DNA from: Lumbricus rubellus
Taxonomy: Eukaryota; Annelida; Clitellata; Crassiclitellata; Lumbricidae
Reading direction: 5' to 3'
DNA: 64,000 nucleotides
Assembly: GCA_945859605.1 (NCBI GenBank)
Contig: OX243821.1
Location: 34,177,878-34,241,877, forward strand
Below, piece by piece: positions 1 to 10,037 of the stretch. The notes beneath the pieces are model-generated. The model was not told where the DNA came from. It saw only the letters and a program-made list of their open reading frames with translations, and searched no databases. Positions within the stretch are counted from its first letter, which is position 1; each line of letters opens with the position of its first letter. The position numbers were made by a program, and so were the translations under genes.

Positions 1-1225
1 GCTCTATCCACACATAGATCTTGGTTTTTCGGTAGCGTTTGAGTTTTTTAATATCAGAATCTTAACTTTTCCGTGCTTAGACATATTTTATTACAGTAAT
101 TCCTGAAACATCAGTTACATTTTTTGAGCATAAAAAATAGGACACTTCATCAGTATGTAAAAACCGATGAGACTCTAGGCAAAGTTTGTCGGACATCATA
201 TTTGCACCAAAAGACTAGAAAAGGTCACACGAAATATCGTGTGCAAGAGAAAAATCTCCTATGCAAATCCCATAGATACATAAAGTCAGTCTATAATAAT
301 TATAGGCTCTCTATTTTTTATGAAGATGTTTTGGCACTTTCTTGTGAAAATTCAAAGTGGTATCCCTGTAGGCAACTAGAATGGACAAAGCTAAGAGAGT
401 GCAAGAGGAGTGGGGGATGATCGAAAGTGGTTCATTCTTTTGCAAACGTTTTTCAAGGACGATATCAAAGTGAAAGTAGAGCACGCGTGCTCATCAAAAA
501 CTGACCAATTGAAAGGAAAAGTACCGTAGGCAAATCTAGACGTACAGATGACAGGTGACAGAAGGACAACAAGCGAGACATAGAGAGACAGATGATACGA
601 TAAGGCATTATAGGATAGAACGAAACAAACGTTTTTACAGATACATGTATAGAGGGATAGGAAATTAAACATGCTGTACCGCAAACGAAAATTGAAACAG
701 AAAATGATTTTTTCTCATCGATATAAACCGAGAGCTTTTCCCTCCAACGATAATTAGCGCAATTTGTAATGGGTATACGCCGAACGTACACTGTTAGTGG
801 GTAGAACGTTAGGCGAAGGAGAGGATTGTTATCCTACTCTGATGATAATAATTATGTGAAGGTTAAGTAGGAGATGTCGCGAACACTTCTTAGCAGCATT
901 ATGCGGAAGTCAATAATTGATTTTTTCTTTTCACGTCTATATAGCTTTAATTGATATAAATAAAAAGGCGTGTTACTGCGCGGGCACTTCCTGTGATATA
1001 TCGAGGTTAAGAAAATATATTTGTGTCTGTCTCTCTGTATTTCTATGTATGTCACTGTCTGTCTGTCTGAATGTCTGTTTGTCTATTTGTCTCTCTTTCA
1101 CGCGATGAGTCAACCATACGATGTTGTTTATAGAATTAAAGATTTGAGAATTAAATGGAATACTTACTTATACTTACTTACTAACTTACTTACTAACTTA
1201 CTTTCTAACTTACCTACCTGCTAAC
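1..1225. other. No gene recognised
   Basis: AT-rich sequence with short overlapping open frames on both strands that lack codon structure or any family motif. The stretch 1020-1110 is a degenerate CTGT/TGTC tract that produces low-complexity Cys/Leu/Ser frames. The start exon of the AFAP-like gene should lie here or upstream of the window, but I could not identify it. Confidence 0.6.
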
Positions 1226-1494
1226 TTGCTTGCTTGCTTACATACTCACTCACCCACCCACCCACCCACTCACTCGCTCGCTCACTCACTCACTCACTCA
1301 CTCACTCACTCACTCACTCACTCACTCACTCACTCACTCACCCACCCACTCACTCACTCACTCACTCACCCACCCACTCACTCACTCGCTCACTCACTCA
1401 CTCACTCACCCACTCACTCACTCACTCACTCACTCACTCACTCACTCACCCACCCACTCACTCACTCGCTCACTCACTCACTCACTCACTTAAA
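1226..1494. repeat. (CACT)n / (CACC) tetranucleotide array
   Basis: About 260 bp of near-perfect CACT units interspersed with CACC, preceded by related CTTA/ACTT units from about 1160. Because the unit is 4 bp, three overlapping His/Thr/Ser/Leu frames stay open; none is a gene. The array ends 26 bp before the splice acceptor of the first visible AFAP-like exon, so it occupies the polypyrimidine-tract neighbourhood. Confidence 0.95.
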
Positions 1495-1520
1495 ACCATG
1501 TCATTTTTCCAACTTTTCAG

Positions 1521-1673
1521 AAATCCTTCCTCGTATATCCGCATTCCTGAAAGACGATTTATCGAAAGAATCTTTGTCATCGAAATCAGAAAAGAAAAGA
1601 CTTTACTACGTACAACGAATCGAAGAAGCTTTACAGGAAGCTGCAGCGCAAGAAATCATCACGAAATACGAAC
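1521..1673 (+). CDS. AFAP-like exon, N-terminal helical segment
   Basis: Acceptor CTTTTCAG at 1513-1520 and donor GTACGT at 1674. One base from an upstream exon completes the first codon. The frame reads LPRISAFLKDDLSKESL followed by a Lys/Glu-rich helix ending in IITKYE. It resembles the N-terminus of AFAP1/XB130, where a similar FLxxLD..LSS helix opens the protein. The exon ends with one base of a split codon, which joins in frame to the exon at 5247. The preceding exon, which should contain the start codon, was not found. Confidence 0.7.
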
Positions 1674-1717
1674 GTACGTAATAATAATAAATGTAATAAA
1701 AATTATTATTTATCTGA

Positions 1718-1765
1718 AGTTTAACGTAATCATATGACAGCAAAGGCCGTTGACGACAATGAAAA
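1718..1765 (+). repeat. Short dispersed repeat AGTTTAACGT..GGCCGTTGACGA
   Basis: A roughly 45-bp word containing AGTTTAACGT, CCTATG-like sequence and GGCCGTTGACGA occurs here, at 16086-16133 and at 46707-46755, always on the + strand. It sits about 95 bp upstream of the CCAGGGT stem-loop repeat at 1858. No coding potential and no known family recognised. Confidence 0.6.
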
Positions 1766-1857
1766 ATAAATGTAGGGCCTACATTAATTATTAGTAGCTA
1801 AAAATGAACTTATGGCATACAGACAACACCAAGGATGAGTGGGATAATATTGTCCAT

Positions 1858-1965
1858 TGGGATGGATCCGATTTGACCAGGGTCTATGACAACAGAGGCC
1901 GTTACCCTGGACAGAAATTTGCTCGGCGTATTACAGCACTTATGAGCAAGGTACTAGACCAATAA
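1858..1965 (+). repeat. Dispersed stem-loop repeat (CCAGGGT..ACCCTGG)
   Basis: About 105 bp beginning GGATGGATCCGATTTGACC. Its centre can fold by pairing CCAGGGT with ACCCTGG around a loop of about 20 nt. Related copies lie at 38101-38190 (+), 11723-11775, 21003-21060 and 48307-48411 (the last three inverted). The 48307 copy matches almost end to end. Looks like a small dispersed element; class unknown. Confidence 0.7.
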
Positions 1966-2421
1966 TATTGTCCATTCGTTAATTTTTTATTCATAAATTG
2001 TTCAATGGAAGGTTAAAAGGGTGTCTATAAAAACGACATAATTTACACGGCCACAACTACATGTAGGCCTACATGTACATTCATTCACTCACTCATTCGA
2101 AAATTAATCGAGATTCTTCGTGGTAGCAGTACGAGCAAAAGGAACCAGGAGGACTCCCTTATCAGCAGAGCGTATAGCGCACGTAACTTAGCTCTCAAAG
2201 GTAAATCGGGGTGAGACCCTAATAGCATCGCCAAACAAAATAATGCAGTTAACCTAAACTCAATTCGCTGGCAAATGAGGATACAGTCAAGAAATTTCTC
2301 GCAGAGCTACGACGGCCTTCATAAATCGTCGAATTAAACGTTTTAGAGGTGTCTAAAGTTTACGTTTATAATAAATTATACCGTTTCCAATGCTACCTAT
2401 AATTGGTCATTAATCCCGCTA

Positions 2422-3147
2422 GCATTTAACGAAAATACACATGGAAATTGATCCAAGGGAGTCCCGCAACCAATCAGACACTGAGCTTGAATTTGCCTAA
2501 TGAATATTCATGTTAGGCATCTAGCCAGAAGTAAAAAGGACGAATGCGCTTCGAAACTTCATGTTTTTTAGGAATAATTCGCTTCATGAAGCATATAACT
2601 CGGTATGCAAAGAATTATCGTAATACATGCATGTACGTGATATTGTGATCTAGTGACATTGCGTGTGTGCAAGTAAATTTGGAACAAAACGTGATTCTTA
2701 CGAACGAAGCGGCGTTAAGTCAGTAGAAACTTGGTTTCTATTTTTACAATGGAAAGCCCGAGTTGAAAATTGGATGTTTATTAAGGAACTTTATACAAAG
2801 AAATGGGGTGTCTAAGGAAAACAAATTTAGGACCTAATTTAAAAAATGGTTTTCAAAATTAATGCATCTGTCTAACTCCGTCACTGGTTGCACTCTGCGA
2901 ATGCCAGTCCCATACCTGAATAAAGTAGGAGGGCGTCGCTAGTGAGCATCGTTATCACACAGTGACGCTAAACTGCAAATTACAGCAGATTTTTGCTATT
3001 TACCGAACTAACGCAACCCAGATGACCTAATGAATATTCATAACGCAGTAAATGTTGAATATTCATAACGCAGTAAATGTCATAAGCGACAGCCATTGGT
3101 TGCGGGTGTCCCTTGGATCAAATTCCATGTGTATTTTCATAAAATGC
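2422..3147. mobile_element. MULE-like MITE with 9-bp target duplication
   Basis: Inverted termini of about 45 bp. The left end starts GCATTTAACGAAAATACACA at 2422 and the right end is its near reverse complement ending at 3147, both containing ATACACATGGAA and a CCAAGGGA block. The 9-bp word ATCCCGCTA flanks both ends directly (2413-2421 and 3148-3156). A 9-bp duplication suits Mutator-like elements, but TIR identity to a named family was not checked. The interior has no transposase ORF. It contains a copy of the CCAGTCCC dispersed repeat and TGAATATTCATAACGCAG repeated in tandem near 3030-3080. Confidence 0.7.
2884..2978 (+). repeat. CCAGTCCC/GGAGGGCG dispersed repeat copy
   Basis: An 80-95 bp repeat with blocks GCACTCTGCGA, TGCCAGTCCCA, TAGGAGGGCGTCGCTA and CACAGTGACGCTAAACTG. 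This copy lies inside the MULE-like MITE. At least nine other copies occur in the window (for example 20545, 23025, 37375, 46245, 47605, 47905, 60836, 61145). No ORF. It could be a conserved SINE or LINE tail, but I cannot assign a family. Confidence 0.65.
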
Positions 3148-3348
3148 ATCCCGCTAGTCTTTAGGCCATTTGTCTGCTTCAATCAAAAAATTTGTGTCTG
3201 AATAACTATTTATTGCGCAGTTAGAGTGCGTTTCAAAGGTGTTTAAGGAGAGAAATTTTATTCTCATTCATTCGTTCATTCATTAAATGAATATCTGTTA
3301 TGAGCTCTTCAATGGAATGACTCAAGGGCCTTCAAACCCCGTCGCGGC

Positions 3349-3701
3349 CAGCGTTGCCACTCCTAGGGTTTTTCCACAAGATCTTGGGTTTTTAGATCCA
3401 AACTTGGGAAATGGGTTTTTTTCGGGAAAAACTTGGGTTTTCCTTTTTTTTGGTCAAAAAAATTTTTGTGATTTTTTCGATTCGAACTTGGGACATGGGT
3501 TTTTTCGGGAAAAACTAATTTTTTTGCGAAAATTCAGGAAATTGCGGACGTTTCGGAAAGATTTGGGCCGGATGACTAAAACAGGTCATCAGAATTTTCG
3601 GACTGGAAATTGCGAATATTTTCGGACGATTTGGGCAACTTGTTTTTTTTGGTGTTTTTCGACGCTCCAACTTGTTTTTTTTTGGAAGAGTGGCAACGCT
3701 G
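3349..3701. mobile_element. hAT-like MITE (353 bp) with 8-bp TSD
   Basis: Terminal inverted repeats CAGCGTTGCCACTC (3349) and its exact reverse complement (ending 3701) are flanked by a perfect 8-bp direct duplication GTCGCGGC at 3341-3348 and 3702-3709. An 8-bp duplication and a CAG-starting TIR are hallmarks of hAT elements. The interior is T-rich with repeated CTTGGGTTTTT-type words and has no transposase, so it is a non-autonomous copy. Confidence 0.85.
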
Positions 3702-3784
3702 GTCGCGGCCAACAAAACTGTTTTGAGGTGAGAAATGAATAAATTGTTAAAATTGTTACAATTGTTCGATGGTCCTAATAGAGA

Positions 3785-3970
3785 TAAGAGGAAAGTGGAT
3801 TGAGAGCAGATAGACAGAGAGACAGAGACAGACACAAAGACAGACACTGAGAGACACATAGAGAGACAGAGACAGACACTGAGAGAGACATAGAGAGACA
3901 GAGACAGACACTGAGAGAGACATAGAGAGATATATAGAGAGAGACAAAGAGAGAAACACAGAGACACACA
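3785..3970. repeat. Degenerate (CAGA/GAGA)n tract
   Basis: Imperfect tandem of GACAGAGACAGACACTGAGAG-type units. All frames read as low-complexity Ser/Leu/Val/Cys on the minus strand, which I treat as repeat translation. Related short tracts continue through 4100-4640. Confidence 0.85.
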
Positions 3971-4726
3971 ACGATTGATGGGTTTGCAGTAATCGTGGGA
4001 ACCAATAATAGTAATAATAATATTATTATTATTGCAGCTATTATTGCCCTTACTCACGTGATCATTTATCTATTACGCCTTCAATCACCCCTATGTATGC
4101 GTCGTCATAGCAGCCAGACAGACAAACAAACAGACATACACACAGAGACAAGGATATGAAGCGACATACGGAGAGCTAGAGAAGACCCAAAGATATATTA
4201 TAAAGACAGATACAATGCCATTCAGAGAAAAGGTACAGATACGTAATTACACGGATAGAGACATAGGCACGCAGAGATATAATTTTTTATAGCAAGACAC
4301 AGAGTATGAGATTCAATGACATCAAGGGTTACACGTAGAGATGCAGATAGAGACAACGGGAATGATAAATACAGATTGAGAGAACGAGAGAAACATTGCT
4401 GTACGGGTAAAGACAATGAAAGACAGACAGACGGATTTATTATAATTCTTGTGTGAATTTCCTGCTTTAGGCTAATGCCCGCTCAGCCCGCTGACTCGAG
4501 CGCTGGTGATGATGGTGGTGGAGGTGGTGACACAGAGGTGCAGGAAGACACAGACACAGAGAGACACTCAGAGACACACACAGACAGACAGACAGACAGA
4601 CAGGCGGATATCAGGATTCATCCGTTTTTGTGTTTCTACATTGTAGCTCTGAGACAGAGAGAGAATGAGAAGTACAGATTTAGACCTAGAAAGAGACAGT
4701 GATGTACAGATAAACACAAGGAAAGA

Positions 4727-4734
4727 CAGATACT

Positions 4735-4800
<66 letters not shown>

Positions 4801-4803
4801 GAC
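4727..4803. repeat. (CAGA)n array
   Basis: About 18 nearly perfect CAGA units. Flanks 4540-4605 carry a shorter tract of the same repeat. No gene. Confidence 0.95.
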
Positions 4804-5246
4804 AGATAGAAACGGAGTATTATAATTCGTGTGCGAATGTCTATAGCTACATGTATGTCCTTTGACACGGTGATGATTATAATAATAATGGTGGTCATAT
4901 TAGAGGCAAAAGAAACAAATAGACAGAGAGACACACACAGTGCGAGACATAGGCCTATGCACTGTGCGATACCGTAGGCTATTACGGATATGAACAGATA
5001 GAGACATTCTAGGCTATAATAGTCTTGTCTTGTCGTGTCTTTAACCTTCCTGGATTCGAGGGTTGGTCGCTTCATGGACATACCTTCGCCACTTTCTCCT
5101 GTCCTCCGTCTCCTTCAATTTCAATTTCGATAATACAGTGCACTCGTACGGCTTTTCTTCGGTGTGTGTTTTTGAGTGTTATATTATTCTATAAAAGACA
5201 TACATGTAGGTCATAATAGGCTATTCATCCTTGTTTGTGATTCTAG

Positions 5247-5428
5247 CTCTGTCCGGTGACACCGGTGGTGGTTTAGGTGGTAAAGATGGTGGTGTAGGTG
5301 GTAGTGGTGGTGTTGAGCGTAGAAGTACCGTCGTTCGTGGTAATGTTCTTCCGACTCCATTCAACCGTGTCTCGTTTCCACCTGCTGCTGCTGCAGTTGA
5401 AAAGAAAACAACAGTTGAAACAAAACAG
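5247..5428 (+). CDS. AFAP-like exon, glycine-rich linker
   Basis: Acceptor GATTCTAG ends at 5246 and donor GTCAAC begins at 5429. Two bases complete the codon split in the previous exon. About 60 codons follow, opening LSGDTGGGLGGKDGG, continuing through RSTVVRGNVLPTPFNR and ending in a Lys/Thr/Glu stretch (KKTTVETKQ). No domain is recognised; it looks like a flexible linker between the N-terminal helix and the tyrosine-containing segment. It ends on a codon boundary, which fits the next exon. The glycine-rich half is encoded by GGTGGT-type repeats and may vary in length between individuals. Confidence 0.6.
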
Positions 5429-5539
5429 GTCAACTTAACTATCAACATCAACTATCCTATTGTTATCTGTTTACTATTAAACACTTCATGTGTACGTCGC
5501 AATGTCTGTCTCTGTCTCTAGTTCTATCGCTGTCTGTCT

Positions 5540-5815
5540 TTCTTTCTTATAGTGTGTGTGCCTATCTCATTCACTCTCTTTCTGCATGTCTCTGTCACTT
5601 TCTCTGTTTGTCTGCCACTGTCTCTGTCTATGTCTGACTGTCTGTCTGTTTATATGTTTGTCTGTCTGTGTGTTTTGTCTGTATTTGGGCCCCCTGTCTG
5701 TCCGTCTGTCGCCGTTTGTCTGTCCGTCTGTCAGTTTTTCTGTGTGTGTGTATGTGTGTGTTTGTGTGTGTGTGTGTGTGTGTGTATGTGCGTGTGTCTG
5801 TCTGTCTCCATCTTT
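5540..5815. repeat. (CTGT)n and (TG)n tract
   Basis: CTGTCTGT-type units with a clean TG run at about 5740-5790. Three overlapping Cys/Val/Leu-rich frames are translations of the repeat and not genes. It lies in the intron between the exons at 5247 and 5932. Confidence 0.9.
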
Positions 5816-5931
5816 ACATTTCTACGACTCTATTTCTCTTATTCTTTATCCGTCATTTACTGTACACGTCATCGTCATCGTCATCGTCATTTCAATGCTT
5901 ATTTAATTCAATCTGTTTATTTATTTAAAAG

Positions 5932-5969
5932 GTGATGGTGGCTTACGAGGTTTTGCCTTGCGACCAAAC
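5932..5969 (+). CDS. AFAP-like micro-exon (38 nt)
   Basis: Acceptor TTTAAAAG ends at 5931 and a consensus donor GTAAGT starts at 5970. In the phase left by the previous exon it reads VMVAYEVLPCDQ plus two bases of a split codon, completed by the first base of the exon at 7910 to give Thr before YQEV. The fit of phase on both sides and the strong donor support it. Alternative frames are also open because the exon is short. Confidence 0.5.
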
Positions 5970-6605
5970 GTAAGTATTGATAAAATTACAATCGACGACG
6001 ATGATGATGGTTGGCGTTGTATTAGTGATAATAATAACGATAGCCTACTCGCCCTAATCATCATCATCATCATCGTTATTGGGATCATTATATTAACTGC
6101 TTATAATAAATATTCAATGGTTGTCTTTTTTTAATTCTGATGAAGATGATATTAAATTCAAGGATATACACAATGTATCTTCCTAACATTATACATGCTT
6201 CACCAATGCTATTAGTCACCATTATAATATTATTCTATAACGTTAATCGGCTTTCAATTATAAAACGTCATCGTCATTTTCTACTGTGAAGCAAGGCATT
6301 ATAATAATATATTTAGCGCTCTTCTGGTGCAAATAATGGATAATGTTTCTTATTCAGATTTATTATAACAAGATGATAACGCTTAATCGAGGTGTATAAG
6401 AACGGATTCGATTTATTTCGACGTGGTTGACTTAATGGAGCGAAAGTCATTTGTTTTTTTTTTTACTTTTCAGCGAATACATACATAATAAAATTAGGAC
6501 ATTTCAAAGAGGTGTCTAAAGAATGGTTTCTGAGCGCTATCATTTATTCATTGCGATAACATGTGTAGCATGAATGGATCAGAGTTTGCTTTATGTGCAA
6601 TCGTT

Positions 6606-6805
6606 ATAGCGCCCCTTCAAGCTCTTCTACTCAGAGGCGCTCCCGAATGCAGAGCGAACACTGCATCGAAGTTTTACGCCGAAGCGCTGAGCAATTGTGA
6701 GTGAAGGACTTGCCCAAGGTCCTTACGCGGTGAGGTGGATTCGAACCTCGAACCTTTCGGTTCCAAGGCAACGACGCCACCACTGCACCACCACGCCCGA
6801 CGAGT
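6606..6805 (-). mobile_element. tRNA-derived SINE (minus strand)
   Basis: Read on the minus strand: a tRNA-like head with a B-box-like word (GGTTCGAATCC complement at 6737-6747), then TCCTTCACTC, CTTCGGCGT, GCAGTGTCCGC and a tail GGGAGCGCCTCTGAGTAG ... GGCGCTATA. The same architecture recurs at 8205-8425 (+), 19905-20055 (-) and 52479-52676 (+). A B box indicates an internal RNA polymerase III promoter typical of SINEs. Confidence 0.8.
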
Positions 6806-6817
6806 ACGGAATGGTTA

Positions 6818-6902
6818 TTAACTCTTTCCCGCCGGATCGGGTCGCGGGTGACCCGATAAACCCAATAGGTATATCGGAACAATTCAGGCGGGAATGAGTT
6901 AA
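6818..6902. mobile_element. Small TTAA-bounded inverted repeat (MITE remnant)
   Basis: TTAACTCTTTCCCGCC at 6818 is mirrored by GGCGGGAATGAGTTAA ending at 6902, leaving about 55 bp inside. The TTAA borders recall piggyBac-type insertion sites, but the unit is very short and may be only a remnant. Confidence 0.45.
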
Positions 6903-7909
6903 GATCAGGGACGGATACTGAAACTTTTACCCTGGGTCTGGATTTTTTTTCGTATCCGTCAAAAAAATGATGACCTTTTTTAGCCATCCGGTCCAAAATT
7001 AATGTTCTCAAAGCTTATTGAAACCAAATGAATGGGGGGGGGGGCACGATACATGGCCATTTTTAAATAGGGAGGCATGGCCGGATTGCCCCCCCCCCTT
7101 GAATCAGCCCTTGACTAAGATAAGGAAAACATAGCTCTTATAGAGTTGTCTATAATATACAATATTATAAAAGAATAGCAAGGGACAGTGAAGAATAGAC
7201 AACAGTAATCATAGAATAGTGTGCAATAATATTATTATTATAGAGTAACAGAATAGATGTGGAATAGAAATGATGTGGAGCATAGCATTACATGCACAGG
7301 CCAGTCAGGACAGACCAGTGGAGAGAGTCGGGGGGAGAGCGTGGGACACCTACGGGCATTGACCCAGGTTGTCCTTCATGTCTCTTTTTCACGATTTTCT
7401 TCAATTAGACAAGGTGGTCTAGGTGCTTCAAGATGTTAATGGTATGGAGCAGACCTGCTGACCGAACCGGTTGAGGCTGGGCAGCATGACGCGAGACAGA
7501 CTCAGACAGAGAGTGGCGTCGGACTCTTACGGGCATTGAGCCCAATGATATTGATGATGATGAACAGAATAGAGCACAATGTGCGGATTCGACTAGATTT
7601 CTTAAAAATGGAGTAGAATAGGACAGAGTACAACGCAGAGAAAAGTAAAATGTACGAAATGATAGAATGAAATAGAACAGAGAATATAACAAAATAAAGT
7701 GGAATTAAATAATTGAAAAAGATACATGTGCATCAAAGTAAGGCATAAAACTGGTACAGAATAGAGTAGAATAATTATAACTATGGAATGAAGAATGGAC
7801 TGGAACGCAATAGAACATACCGCACAACCCATAGAACAAAATAGAATGGAATAGAACATACTACTCATTCCATAGAAGATTCTAACTTGTTCCATTCGTT
7901 TCCGCTCAG

Positions 7910-8133
7910 GTACCAAGAAGTCCGTCCGAGAGACGTCTACGAGGATGCCACACTACACGGTACCTCAGAGTCACTCCCTGCCTTCTCCTCCCACCACACA
8001 AACGGAATAAAGCCGTCCATTGTTCATCCTCCCCATCCTCCACCAGCTCCTCCCGCTGCTCGCCCCATCTCTCTTCCTCCTCTCTATGATGAAGCTTTCC
8101 AATCGAACCCGGAGAAAATAGAGGAGGCTTCAG
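7910..8133 (+). CDS. AFAP-like exon, tyrosine motifs and proline-rich segment
   Basis: Acceptor CCGCTCAG ends at 7909 and donor GTATGT begins at 8134. The first base completes the codon split at 5969. The frame starts YQEVRPRDVYEDAT, continues through a Ser/His-rich part and a proline-rich run (HPPHPPPAPPAARPISLPP) and ends PEKIEEAS. Tyrosines in acidic context and polyproline resemble the EGYYEE and PPPLP region of AFAP1/XB130, which binds SH2 and SH3 domains. One base is left over and pairs with the next exon to give Asp. Confidence 0.75.
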
Positions 8134-8204
8134 GTATGTGCGAGGAAAAGGCGCATCATAAAGTTCACATTCACATGTACATGCAAAACACATTCACCTA
8201 CACA

Positions 8205-8425
8205 ACATGTAGTGGTGGTGGTGTAGGAGGTATGTTCGGTGTCTTACGGCCGTAAGGGTTCGAATCCACCTCAAACCGCCGCTAAGTGAGTAGGGACCCT
8301 GTGCAACTCCTTCACTCGCAATTTGATCAAGCGCTTCGGCGTGAAACTGCAATTCAATGTCCGTGCTGTAGTCGGGAGCGCCTCTGAGCAGTAATGTCTT
8401 AAAGTGGCGCTGTAGCAAGTACTTT
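8205..8425 (+). mobile_element. tRNA-derived SINE (plus strand)
   Basis: B-box GGTTCGAATCC at 8257-8267, followed by TCCTTCACTCGCAATT, GCTTCGGCGTGAAACT, GTCCGTGC and the tail GGGAGCGCCTCTGAGCAG with GTGGCGCTGTAGCAAG. Same family as the copies at 6606, 19905 and 52479. It lies in the intron between the exons at 7910 and 8646. Confidence 0.8.
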
Positions 8426-8645
8426 TCTATAATACTCGCACACTCACACACACGCACTTGTAAACATCTGTATTCATCCATTTGCCCATTATACATCTAC
8501 GCATCAATTATATCCAAGCACCCGCGGTCCCACACACCCATCCTGAGCATCCTCCCATCCATCCAGCCAATCCCCCTCCATCCCTCTCCTTCTTTCCATT
8601 CGTAATGTATGACTAACTGTAGTGCTTGTGATTATCTTACAATAG

Positions 8646-8754
8646 ACAGTGACACAGATTACGAGGAGTATGCCGAGACCGATGAAAAAGAGGACGACGT
8701 GAAGAGCAAAACATCGAATACACTTCAACACGATTCAACGAAACTCAACAACAA
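8646..8754 (+). CDS. AFAP-like exon, acidic tyrosine motif
   Basis: Acceptor ACAATAG ends at 8645 and a perfect donor GTAAGT starts at 8755. In phase with the previous exon it reads SDTDYEEYAETDEKEDD and then a Ser/Thr/Lys-rich segment ending LNN. The acidic tyrosine cluster matches the position of SSSYESYDEEE in vertebrate AFAP family members, just before PH1. Two bases remain unpaired. The exon at 13596 needs phase 0, so at least one exon is missing or unrecognised between them; PH1 would be expected there. Confidence 0.7.
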
Positions 8755-8774
8755 GTAAGTGGATACATTACAGT

Positions 8775-9490
8775 AGTGGGCATTTAGAATGGGTAGTTAC
8801 TGTTGGCAGTTAAAATGGGCAGTTGATTTGGGCAGCTGAAAATGGGCAGCTATGCCCCACCAAATGGCAATCTATTTTCCTCCCATGTAACAATCAAATA
8901 TTTGCACGCTTTGCCCCCCCCTCCATATGAGTTGGATGACTAAAAAAGGTCATCACAAATTTTGACGAATGAAAGTAAAAATTCCCTCCCCCAAAAAACC
9001 AAAGGACTGAAATCCTGGTGCCACCACTGAATGAGCAATTGATTTTGGCAGCCGATTTGGGTATTTAATTAAATTTGGCAGTTTGTGTGAGCAGTTGCTA
9101 TCATCAAGGGCGAGCCCCGCTCCGGAGCGTAGCCGTCTCCACAATTCTCCGCCAACCATTACCGTACGGTCCTGCACACTTCTCCAAGCTGCGTTTAGTC
9201 CAAGGCCCAGCGGTCCAGTTGCTATGGGCAGCTGAATTGGGCAGTTCGAAATGAGCAGTTGGTTTTGGCAGCAGATTTGGGTATTCGAATTAGGCAGTTT
9301 GTATGGGCAGTTGCTGAATTGGGCAGTTTGTCCAATTGGGAAGTTGGTGTGAACAGCTGTTTGGGGCAGTTAGTAGAAATGGGAAATTGGTGTGAACAGC
9401 TGTTTTGGGCAGTAAATAAAATGGGGAAATTGGTGTGTGATCAGTTGTTTTTGGTAGTTGTTCGAAATGGGAAGTTGGTGATGACAGCTA
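8775..9490. repeat. Degenerate TGGGCAGTT repeats
   Basis: Irregular tandem of GGGCAGTTG/GAATTGGGCAGTT words. Between about 9330 and 9480 a unit with GGTGTGAACAGCTGTTTTGG is repeated three times with drift. No coding signal. The middle (8880-9190) is not repetitive and I see nothing in it. Confidence 0.6.
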
Positions 9491-9895
9491 GTGTATTCAG
9501 AAAAGTTTGATAACGGTTTTGTTTTGGCACGCCATTTGTTTGTAATACATTCTGTGTGTGATACTGAATATAAATGAAATTCAGGTCAAAATTAGGGTTC
9601 TCCATTTGCAATGTATTTGCAAACGAATTCTCTTCATACATGAAGTTATGCGTTTGGAGAGGGGTGCTAGGAATTTGCCCGGCTCGGACGTGTGCCAAAC
9701 TATTTCAACCAGTGCGTGTTATATTCAGGATATACCCGAGTATAAGACGCGGATCTAAATCACCTGCCAAAAACCTTGCACTGACTTACACATAAAACAA
9801 TTACTGTATATCATTTAAGAGTCACAATACGCAACAATAATTATAGTCTTGAGTGTTTAACGACCAGCTTCAAGTCATTCTCGGCTTGTTCCGGG

Positions 9896-10037
9896 CATGG
9901 GCGGAGTTTATCAGGGGCTAGGGGGGGCTAAGCCCCCCCAAGAATCCACCGACTTGAAAATGTATCAATAAGGACTCCCAAGGGCAAAAATAATGGCACG
10001 TGTTGGGACAAGAAAAGACCTAGTTGCTGGCACCAGC
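9896..10037 (+). mobile_element. Left-end fragment of the hAT-like satellite carrier
   Basis: Starts CATGGGCGGAGTTTATCAGG and matches 41516-41670 closely, including the GGGGGGGCTAAGCCCCCCC palindrome, CCACCGACTT and a CAATAAGGACT word. It stops at 10037, where another CATGGGCAGAGTTTGG terminus begins in inverted arrangement. Only the left end of this copy is present, so it is truncated or interrupted. Confidence 0.75.

Noticed and set aside
1226..1737. Three open frames of 87-167 codons (His/Thr/Ser/Leu)
   Set aside because: Translations of the CACT tetranucleotide array in three phases.
4475..4560. Possible exon with AQPADSSAGDDGG
   Set aside because: It has an acceptor-like CTTTAG, but its phase does not fit 1673 or 5247, whereas joining those two directly keeps the frame; no clear donor; Gly/Asp part is GGTGAT repeat.
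5556..5935. Cys/Val/Leu-rich frames resembling membrane proteins
   Set aside because: CTGT/TG microsatellite translated in three phases.
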